This document shows, piece after piece, positions 55,883 through 64,000 of a DNA stretch of 64,000 nucleotides (position 1 is the stretch's first letter; the number at the start of each line of letters is the position of its first letter). A program made the translations under genes and the position numbers. This stretch comes from Takakia lepidozioides. Lineage: Eukaryota; Streptophyta; Takakiopsida; Takakiales; Takakiaceae. The notes beneath the pieces are model-generated. The model made no database searches. It was not told the DNA's origin and worked only from the letters and a program-made list of their open reading frames with translations. The stretch is from contig CM060732.1 of assembly GCA_030704615.1 (NCBI GenBank), forward strand, positions 44,993,053 to 45,057,052, given 5' to 3'.

Positions 55883-57874
55883 TCACCTTTGCTTTGTCAT
55901 CCCACCTGCCAGCTGTGGCATATATGTTTGATAGCAGCACATAAGCTCCCGAGTGCTGAGGATCCCACTCAAGAATTTTGCCAGGCATTCTCCTCTTTCT
56001 ACATCCCCATGAACTCTGCACGCACCAAGCAGGGCCCCCCACACCCCAGCATCTGGTATGATAGGCATTGAGTAAATGAAGTCCTCTGCCTCGTCCAATT
56101 GCCCTGCCCGGCCAAGAAGGTCCACCAGGCAGCCAAAGTGCTCCAACGTAGGTGTGAAGCAATGATCTCGATTCATGGAATCAAAGTAGTGAAGGCCCTC
56201 ATCCACTAGACCCACATGGCTGCATGCTGAGAGAACAGAAGTGAAGGTGATGCTATCTGGCTTCAAGCCTTTCTGCTGCATTTGTTCAAATAGTTGGAGG
56301 GCCTCCCTACCACACCCATGCTGAGCATATCCTGCAATCATGGCACTCCATGAAACCACATTTCGTTTAACCATATTATCAAACACTCTTCGAGCATCCT
56401 TTATGCTCCCGCATTTGGCATATGTGTCAACAAGAGCGTTCTCCAAATTAACGTATGACACAATTCCGGCCTTGACGATGTCGGCATGGACCTCCTTCAC
56501 CTTTTCCAGGGCTCCGTAGCTGGCACATGCATTAAGAATGCAAATAAATGTGACCCTGTTGGGTGCCACCCCTTCCAGTTGCATTTGCTTATAGAGTTTC
56601 AGAGCCTCTGGACCACAGCTATGCTGAGCATATCCTGCCATCATTGCACTCCATGAGACCACATCTCGGATAACCATTATGTCAAACACTTGATGGGCAT
56701 CCTTAACACTGCCACATTTGGTATACATGTCAATTAGGGCATTCTGCAATTTGACGTGTGACTGCACCCCAGCTTTGATGATGTCAGCATGGACTCGCTT
56801 GCCCTTTTCCAGTACTCCTAGGCTGGCACACGCATTGACAACACAGATGAATGTGACCCTGTCGGGGGTCACCTGTTCCTGCTGCATTTGCTCATAGAGG
56901 GCTAAAGCATCCCTGCCACAGCCATGCTGAGCATATCCTGCGATCATCGCATTCCATGAGACCACATCTCGTTCCACCATTTTATCAAACACTTGACGTG
57001 CATCCTCTACCCTCCTGCATTTGGCATACATGTGCACAAGGCTAGTCTCCAAAACAATATCTGAGACCAGTCCAGTTCTGATAATATTAGTATGAATCTG
57101 CTTGCCCTTTTCCAGGGCTCCTAGGCTGGCACACACATTGAGAACAGTAGTGTAGATAACCCTGTCAGGCATCAACCCTTTCCTCAGCATTTGCTCATAG
57201 ACTTTGAAAGCCTCCTCGGCAGGCCCATGCTTGGCATATCCTGCAATCATTATATCCCACGTAACTATATCTCGTTCAGACATTTGCTCAACCACTTGTT
57301 GTGCATCCACCATGCTCCCGCACTTCACATACATATTTACAAGAGTGTTAAATAAGAAGATGTTTAGCTTGAATTCACTTTGGATAATGTGTGCATGCAC
57401 CTTCTTCCCATCTGCCAGGGATTTCATGCTGGTGCACCTCTGCAAAAGACAGACATAAGTATTGAAATCTGCCCGAGCACCTCGTTGGTCCAAAATGAGC
57501 AGCACCTCTCTGAGTCTTCCCTCCTTGCACAGTGTCATCAGATACTCCCGAGTCCCAGACGTGACCTCGTTGACCCCTTCTTTTGGCCCTGCTTTAAAAT
57601 TATTGAGCTTCTTCTGCCTACAGGCGACAAACATTAAGGCCCTTCCTCTCCCTCTCCCTCTCCCTCTCTCGATGGAGATGTGAAACCAGAATAACTTTCC
57701 GGAATCATACCTGGGGAAAGTCTCACTTGCAAGGAGATTTGCCACAAAATCTCTGCTCAAAGCACAGACGGCACAAACGCCTGTAGCCCACATTAGCTTC
57801 ACATTCGCTCCACTTGATGCCGTTCGTTGTGCACACGGGTGCACCTCTTGCATGGACGTGAGCTTTCTAACCAC
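55883..57874 (-). CDS. Pentatricopeptide-repeat (PPR) protein, PLS/E type, frameshifted near the end
   Basis: The intronless frame of 663 codons is a PPR protein; these bind organelle RNAs sequence-specifically in editing, splicing or stability. From about residue 140 on it carries repeats with the landmarks NMYVKCGSMVDAQQV, RDIVTWDIMIAGYA, MYAKCRRVEDARQVF, ERDVVSWNAMIAGYAQHGCG and a terminal GLLG-type part (HFGCLVDLLGRAGQLDEAED). The E region then breaks: after ECLAK the frame leaves ILEWDPQHSGAYVLLSN, which continues in another frame to 55827. One extra A in the AAAA run near 55983 would restore it. No DYW domain follows. The N-terminus includes an RGRGRGRGR run coded by a CTCCCT microsatellite. 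Organelle targeting is likely but not provable here. Confidence 0.85.
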   Translation of the reverse strand: MVRKLTSMQEVHPCAQRTASSGANVKLMWATGVCAVCALSRDFVANLLASETFPRYDSGKLFWFHISIERGRGRGRGRALMFVACRQKKLNNFKAGPKEGVNEVTSGTREYLMTLCKEGRLREVLLILDQRGARADFNTYVCLLQRCTSMKSLADGKKVHAHIIQSEFKLNIFLFNTLVNMYVKCGSMVDAQQVVEQMSERDIVTWDIMIAGYAKHGPAEEAFKVYEQMLRKGLMPDRVIYTTVLNVCASLGALEKGKQIHTNIIRTGLVSDIVLETSLVHMYAKCRRVEDARQVFDKMVERDVVSWNAMIAGYAQHGCGRDALALYEQMQQEQVTPDRVTFICVVNACASLGVLEKGKRVHADIIKAGVQSHVKLQNALIDMYTKCGSVKDAHQVFDIMVIRDVVSWSAMMAGYAQHSCGPEALKLYKQMQLEGVAPNRVTFICILNACASYGALEKVKEVHADIVKAGIVSYVNLENALVDTYAKCGSIKDARRVFDNMVKRNVVSWSAMIAGYAQHGCGREALQLFEQMQQKGLKPDSITFTSVLSACSHVGLVDEGLHYFDSMNRDHCFTPTLEHFGCLVDLLGRAGQLDEAEDFIYSMPIIPDAGVWGALLGACRVHGDVERGECLAKFLSGILSTRELMCCYQTYMPQLAGGMTKQR
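57645..57673. repeat. (CTCCCT)n microsatellite inside the PPR frame
   Basis: Repeated ctccct units encode alternating Arg-Gly on the minus strand (ERGRGRGRGR), before the PPR repeats. Length changes in steps of 6 bp keep the frame. The start codon used for the PPR protein could lie downstream of it. Confidence 0.85.
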
Positions 57875-59700
57875 TCGTCTAACCCCTGCACATCATGGGC
57901 CTTATGTTACATGATAGTGATTTGGAAATGTTGGCCAATGGCAGTTGATGTTTTGAAGAAGATGCTAGTGGACAAACTGCCAAATGACCTAGAAGGGATA
58001 TAATGATACGTGGGATACGCAAAGCATAGATACGTATCCCACGCAAAGCATAATCGAGACAGTATTTGGATTATGTCGATGACATTGTGGTGACTTTTTT
58101 GGCAATGGAACATGCAGTGATTGTCGGAGAAGTTCAAGGAGAGGGATGTGCATCTCACGGAGTCAGCCACTCTTAGTTACAAGACATTCATGCTTATGGT
58201 GCTTCCATTCATTGTCGCTTGAACATCAGTCATCTTCCTGGTGTCAAGGCTGCCTGCCTAGTTTCTTCATTAATTCAACACCAAATTGTACTCGAGGTAC
58301 TCTTGTTGTGGAGACTGGCCTAGCATGGCTTTTGGTGGTGTTGCTGTGTCTAGCCCCAGTAGGAATATTGCCTTACCACCTTGAATTCCAGAGATTTTGA
58401 CATGGAAAATGCATTTGGTTTAAGAGTGTAAAGTTGTTGAAACAAGCCTTCCTTTGTAAATGGGTAGTAGCATGAATTGGGTAGGGAAGGAGGTACTATG
58501 TACACAACTTTGTACATGATACAGTAGCATGAATTGGTGACAGAAAGAGGTAATATACAGCAGCCTGTCACATGTTCCCTAAGCTATTCAGAAGGATTAT
58601 TACATCATTGTTCAGAGAATTGTACTTATATTGAGTTTTTGGCTCCTAATTGGAGCAACTAAGTTATGACTTGGTGCTATGGCATGTCATTATTATACAA
58701 ATAGAGTCCTTGTTGTGACTTGTGACTTGTGGGCTTGGTATTTGGTGCATAAGTAACCTCTTTAATGCTTTTTTTTTTCAATGCATTGATTTCCTCTCCC
58801 CAAGTTTTATGTTTGTGATTTGTGATTTTATGATGCAAAAGCGAATTATGTCCTCAACTACAACCTTTCTGTACACATTGGGCTCAGCAAGCTCACTATG
58901 AACTTATGTTTGTATGCACTTATGTTCTTACTCTTTGGCAGCTTGTGTGTGGTCACTAGCCCTATTTTTAAATCATATCGTGAAGCATTTCTATGAAACA
59001 TCTATCACAACATGTATACATACTAAACCCTAAACCAAAACACCCTAAACACACTGAGAATGTGTTGAGCACCATGGGCATCAGGATTCAAGCTCCACTG
59101 CATTTAGAAGTTGAATGAACACTGACATGATACATTTTGTGCCCCAAGTCTGGCAACAATAAAATTTATGAGGATCATGTCATAAAGGACAATCCTTCTA
59201 AGATTCTGATTGAAGGTATTACTCATGGCTTGAACTCAGTGCCAAGCTGTTCTGCGAACCCTATTCTATTTTCATGGGACTCTTTTCCTCCACTGTCTGT
59301 GGCCTTTCTGCTGTGTGAGAATTATTGATGGCCAGTATTGTAACAGCAATCACCAAGTTAGGCCATTTCTTCCAGGAGTTTCCAAGAGGTCCCTAATATT
59401 ATGAATTACTACTGCCATAGTTGGCTGCTCCGCATCTGACTCGCATGGCTGTTCACCTCAAGAACCTCAAGATTTCCACACAAGACAGTGATATGATGAA
59501 GAATAGCCAACCTCAAGACATTCAATGGGTAGAGGTATTACTACGGCTCGTCAAAGTTCCTGTCTCAATTTGGTCCACTGCCTTGCTCTTGGAACCAGGG
59601 GTGTATTCTAGACTCACTTGGGTCAGCAGCAGCCACAGAATTGGATAGCCAAGCTTGAGCTTGGTGGTTGGAACTAACATTCAAGACTGCGGAAGCCCAT
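57875..59700. other. No gene recognised between PPR and HACL
   Basis: Both neighbours are on the minus strand, so this holds the 3' flank of HACL and the upstream region of PPR. The frames are short and without motifs (for example + 59137-59328 and 59421-59648). At 59022-59053 'ctaaaccctaaacc...accctaaac' contains the plant telo-box AAACCCTAA, a promoter motif known from growth and translation genes, here far from either gene start. Confidence 0.4.
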
Positions 59701-61593
59701 TTAATTTCTGTGACCCATCCGACCGCTTTCAGAGCCAGCATAAGGATCTAATGTTACATTAATAACTGCTGGCTTCCGCACCAAGAAAGCTTCTTTGAGG
59801 GCAGACTGAAGTTCTTGGGGAGTGCCCACCAGGTACCCTTTCCCACCAAAGGCCTCCATCACCAAATCATATCGAGCACCTGGTACAAATGAGGTCGGAG
59901 CAGGATCATCTTTGAACGGCCCCACTAAATCCTCAGGCCTACGGCGGTCCCCACCATATACTCCTCCATTATTAAATACGATAACCACCACTGGCAAGTT
60001 GTACCTGACCAATGTCTGCAAATCAAACCAATAGAAGAATGTGTCAGATGAGTCACTACATACAAAAAGCAATGACCAGACAGATAGATGTCACTCCATT
60101 ATAATATACAAAAACCTCACTTGGTAAGAGGAACGTACCTCCACTTCCATACCACTGAAGCCAAACCCGGAGTCTCCTTCAACAGCAACCACAAGCTTCT
60201 CTGGGAACACCACAGCAGCAGCAATGGCATAACCCATCCCAACTCCCATAGTACCCCACGTTCCTGCATCTAGTCTTGTCCGAGGCTCAGTTTGCTCCAG
60301 CACTGACCTCCCAACATCCATGGTGTTTGCACCCTCAGATACAAGGATTGGTGCTGGCGATCCAACAGCCAGAATTGCATCCCGGATGATACGCATTGGA
60401 GTCAGGAAATTGAAGGGTACCACATCCTTGTTAAGTGATACAGCCATCTTCTGGACATTGGTTTGTGCTTTTGCCTTTAGTTTCTGGACCCACGGATGCC
60501 CCTGCCCCAGTGCAAATGGATCGTCCTTATACTCTTTGATTATCTGCTGGACAACCACATTAACATCGCCAACCAATCCTACAGCAGGTTTCCGAAATTC
60601 GATCTCATCTTGTGAGATGTCCACAAGTATGAACTTCACATCCTTTGACCATCGTGGGGGCTCCCCAAAGTGGAGCAGCCAGTTTAGTCTAGCTCCAACA
60701 ATCAAGACAATGTCACTCTCTCCTATTGCAAGTGATCGAGCAGCTGCGACTGATAGAGGGTGTGAGTCAGGAAGTAAACCCTTCCCCATGGGAGTAGCCA
60801 AGAAAGGGATGCCTGCTGTCTCAATCAATCTCTTTAAGGAGCCCTCAGCATGCCCATATGCTGCCCCTTTTCCAAACACAATCAGGGGCCTTTTGGCATG
60901 TCGGAGAAGTGACACTGCCTCACTAATCTCCTCTCTCCCTGCTGCTAGCCCTGTCACTGGACCCTCCCTAGCCCAAGGGGGAACATATGGCTTCAGATCA
61001 GCTAGCAGTTTCTCAGCCTCCTCCTCTGTCACTGTTTCATGTAGAACATCTGAGGGCAAGTCTACGTAAGTACCACCTGGTCGGCCACTCACCGCAGCCG
61101 CCACGGCCTCTGCCACAACCTTCGGAATCTCTGAAACATTGTGAGCCTTCCCTGAGTATTTTGAGAAAGGTCTAACCATTTCAATTTGATCAAGCTCCTG
61201 GAAATCACCCTTACCTACATCAGCCTGCACACTGGACCCGGAGACCATGATGAAGGGCCAGGTATTGATCATAGCGTTACTGAGGCCTGCTAGCCCATGT
61301 ACGCAGCCAGGGCCTGAAACAGTCAACAGGACTCCAGGTTTTCCAGTCAAGTAGCCTGCGGCACCAGCTGCATAGCCAGCCGATTGTTCATTGTGGAATG
61401 CAATAAACCGAATCCCTTCTCTCACCGCAGATGTCGCAAATGTAGTCACAGGGATGCCCACAACCCCAAACATTTTCTCCACACCTGCCCTTGCAAAGGC
61501 TCGAGCGGCCAGCAAGTTACCGTCCATTAGATGACCCCCTTGCTTTTCTTCTGAAGGTGCCTCTGCCATCAGGGTTGAAGCACAAACACACAT
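59701..61593 (-). CDS. HACL: 2-hydroxyacyl-CoA lyase / oxalyl-CoA decarboxylase-like, complete, two exons
   Basis: This thiamine-diphosphate enzyme cleaves 2-hydroxyacyl-CoA to an aldehyde and formyl-CoA (alpha-oxidation); plant members are also reported to act on oxalyl-CoA. Exon 1 runs 61593-60139 and exon 2 60015-59701, joined after MEVE to TLVRYNLP with GT-AG in phase 0. The start is best placed at 61569 (MAEAPSEEKQ), giving about 581 residues, the usual size (Arabidopsis about 570). Seen: FHNEQSAGYAAGA with the cofactor-activating Glu, TVSGPGCVHGLAGLSNA, GRPGGTYVDLPSDVL, VPFNFLTPMRIIRDAIL, GANTMDVGRSVLEQTEPRTR, the ThDP/Mg motif EGDSGFGF...NNGGVYGGDRR, and a C-terminus SGRMGHRN. No break was found. 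The identification is very strong; the exact substrate is not decided by sequence. Confidence 0.95.
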
Positions 61594-63775
61594 ACTATAT
61601 CACAATTCTGACACTGTAAGAGCATCCCCCGGCCCTTGAGCCCCAAACACTCCCTGTAACGCCAAAGATTCAGCCCCTGTTGGCTTCTGTGGCCTCGCCC
61701 TTGAATCGCACACGCTAGGTGTCCCTCTCCTCAATTCCCCTCTGAAACTGCTGACACGCGCTATGTGACATGGGCATGGTCACGTTGACTTGGTTTCAGG
61801 GGCAGGTTCAGGGCCCATGTAATAAGTATGTCTCTTTCGCTTCTTACGTGTGGTTTAGGGTTACGTGCGGTTGTTGTATTTCTTTTAAGTCTCTTTCTTG
61901 GAGCTTGCCAGTGTCGCACAATGTAGAGGTTAGATCATGCGATGGAGAATATTTTGATTGTCTGATGTGTGAGGATCTTAACGGTTGAAGAATAAGTATG
62001 CCCTTTGCCAAATTCGCAAAGTCCTCGGAGATATGCGTGCAACAGAGTGCAGCAGAGTGCAGCAGAGAGCCCGATGAAATATTTGGAGCGCAAAGTACGA
62101 GCAGGAAGGGATGAAGATCAAATCGTTTCCCATGTATAGAGGAGCTCGCTCTTGCATTTGTTTCTTGCATCAAGGTTTCAAATACGGAGATAGGGTTATC
62201 ATGGATGATGTGGGCCCCTTCCTGAGGAGGGTTTTACGCGGAGGAAATAAGAAATAGGCATGCGTGAAGACAGACAACAGTTCAACTTATTCGCAGGAAA
62301 TGAGAGATAGGCAGGCGCGAAGACAGACAACGGTTCAACTGAGAAGTGGGGAGCGAGAGGAATAATGAGGAGGAAAGGAAAAGGCCAGAAAATGGACTAT
62401 GGAGACCTCAGTGGCAGTGAAGGAGAAATCTTGTGCTCCCTTCGTACACATATCTTGGTGTTGTGCAGATACAGAAATGGTTCAAACAGTGCAACGCAAA
62501 GCTTTGGGTCTCACAATAAATAGATGTAGAGAAATATAGGAGATTGCTTGAGGTGGAAGTGGCCTAAAGACAACATCCATTTTCTCCAACGTCCAGGGTG
62601 TTCTCACTAGAGATTGACCCTTGTCAGGACCCATCATGAAGATAGTCACTCCAGCTCTGTTCACCAACTTTCAAAATCTCAAGGCAGAGCCAAAAACCCT
62701 GGCTGTATCCGGTCTAATCTCTGGGCAAAAGAGCTGAGAGAGAGAGAGAGAAAGCAGAATTCTGAAATTGAAAGGGTCGCAAGCAAGTGTGGTGGTGTTC
62801 GCTGTCTGGTTGAGTTTAATTTCGGCATCCGTGGGTTTTGTTGCGACAGTGAAGCGTACCAAGGTACGATTGTACTCAAGTACTTCCTCCCGGTCCCGCA
62901 ATGTTTAGGAGTTTTTCAGTGCAACCCCTTCTGCTCCATCACCCACATTTAGACAAGATGGGCATCCCGCAAGGAGGACCAGTTGTAATTTGTGGGCCCA
63001 ATGCTGGTGAGATTCATTCTCGTTATTGTTGTTCAAGGACCCAACACCCTGCAAGCATTCTCATTGTTGACATATCGCACGCCAATCGGCCTGGATTCAG
63101 TCCCAGTTGTTCATCACTCACCTTGTTTTTAAGCAATTCCGTGAACATCTGCTTTCAGGATTGAGGGTCTGATGTTGGTCCAGTCTGTTAGACTACCCAC
63201 AGGATCTGTCTTCTGGCATTTAGCGATCCAAGGCTTGATGGCTGTAGCCTGTGAGGTATGATAGTAAAGCTCGGGCCCAGTCAAGCAATGGCACGGATGC
63301 ACTAAGTATCAGTCCAGATAGAACAAGACGTTTAAGGCACTTCACACAAAGCGGTTGTCGAAGGGGGAGCCCAGTCCAATGTTGTGTACTTTACGGTCCA
63401 GTGTCGTTTACTTCACGGTGGGGTCAGCTGAATCACATGCCTAACATCATATACTCTAAGATGAGGAAGCACTGTGGGTTGCGGATTTGTGCAGGAGCCG
63501 TAAGCCTCAAGTGGTGTTTACTGGAAACACAAGATTTGTAGAGAGAATGATGGGGCGGAGAGGGGGATGTATGAGGGAGTTGCGTTGGTAGGTGCAGGCT
63601 CGACTTGCAAGCTGGTCTTGAGAACTTGGGCAAGGCTGAAAAGTCGGGGGATGTAAACTTTTACGCCTCACCGTTGTGGATGTGTTGGCTGGTTAGTTTT
63701 GTTTACCTGGATCACGTTTCTATTGGAAGCTTAGTTCTGTTGATATCTTTGTAGTGGACTCAAAGCAGTGTAGTC
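61594..63775. other. Upstream region of HACL; no further gene recognised
   Basis: Contains the HACL promoter (near 61600-61800; no clear TATA assigned). Two direct repeats of about 52 bp occur at 62243-62296 and 62297-62346 (ataggca.gcg.gaagacagacaac.gttcaact). A (ga)n run lies at 62737-62752. Frames such as + 62901-63164 and 63251-63541 have no recognised domain. Confidence 0.4.
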
Positions 63776-63779
63776 TGGC

Positions 63780-63875
63780 TGAGTGTGGCTCAGTCGGATG
63801 AGCACTTCTGCCAATCAGCTTACTAGCAGTTAGCTATGCCTTGGGGAGAGAGGGTTAAGGTTTTCTGTCTCGTTT
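63780..63875 (+). mobile_element. tRNA-like (possible SINE) segment at the right edge
   Basis: 'gtggctcagtcggatgagcac' looks like the D-arm/A box of a tRNA (TGGCTCAGTCGG). About 50 bp later 'gggttaaggttttc' is a weak B box. No acceptor stem or anticodon loop can be assembled, so a decayed tRNA or SINE head is likelier than a tRNA gene. Confidence 0.35.
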
Positions 63876-64000
63876 CACCTATCAAATATGTAGGAGAGGA
63901 CATCTTGGAGCTGACTCCATTGTGTAAGAATTTTGAGTAGTGTTAAGATGGTACGACAGTACTCTTACATGATGTGGAATCTTATACCTGGTCATTGTGA

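Noticed and set aside
59022-59053. Second interstitial telomere tract
   Set aside because: Only one full AAACCCTAA with degenerate neighbours; better described as a telo-box-like motif than a telomere repeat array.
60320-61069. Plus-strand 249-codon frame
   Set aside because: It is exactly antisense to the strongly conserved HACL exon 1.

Overview
The window is nuclear DNA of a plant. Spliced genes with GT-AG introns, plant-type telomere repeats (TTTAGGG), a pentatricopeptide-repeat (PPR) protein, a plant-like 2-hydroxyacyl-CoA lyase and many plant transposon families all point that way. The PPR style and the transposase-like pseudogene recall what I know from seed-free land plants (moss, lycophyte or fern grade). 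That is an inference; no species can be read from the sequence.

Layout. (1) About 0.9-5.8 kb, + strand: ten exons of a tRNA m5U methyltransferase of the TRM2/TrmA family, 5' end incomplete. (2) About 6.8-20.8 kb is a transposon graveyard: a decayed RNase H-bearing non-LTR element, a Ty3-type gag fragment, several repeat arrays, a twice-present unit with an unknown ORF, an En/Spm (CACTA)-like gene ending in a CACTA terminus, a minus-strand LTR with a gag start, and a second, better kept RNase H-bearing non-LTR element that also carries a chromodomain-like segment. (3) About 19.35-52.93 kb is one large direct tandem duplication of a unit of about 16.8 kb. The copies are joined by three TTTAGGG repeats at 36088-36110. 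Each copy holds the 3' part of the non-LTR element, a tRNA-like segment, a broken transposase-like gene (minus), a DPB4/NF-YB-like histone-fold gene fragment (+), an endonuclease/reverse transcriptase LINE remnant (minus), a small mitochondrial-looking ORF ending in an 80-nt foldback, a decayed BTB-domain gene (+), and LINE 3' ends. The copies differ mostly by small insertions and deletions. (4) About 53.1-64 kb is gene territory: a small membrane-protein-like ORF, two exons of a Cu/Zn superoxide dismutase, a small unrecognised two-exon gene, a PPR protein gene (minus, frameshifted near its end), and a complete two-exon 2-hydroxyacyl-CoA lyase/oxalyl-CoA decarboxylase gene (minus).

The genes do not form a pathway or operon. 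TRM2 (tRNA modification), PPR (organelle RNA metabolism) and HACL (2-hydroxyacyl-CoA or oxalyl-CoA breakdown) are unrelated neighbours around a repeat-rich core. Single-base breaks in homopolymers occur in otherwise conserved frames (PPR, BTB, the small ORF at 53 kb). Part of the apparent gene decay may therefore be sequencing error in a long-read assembly.
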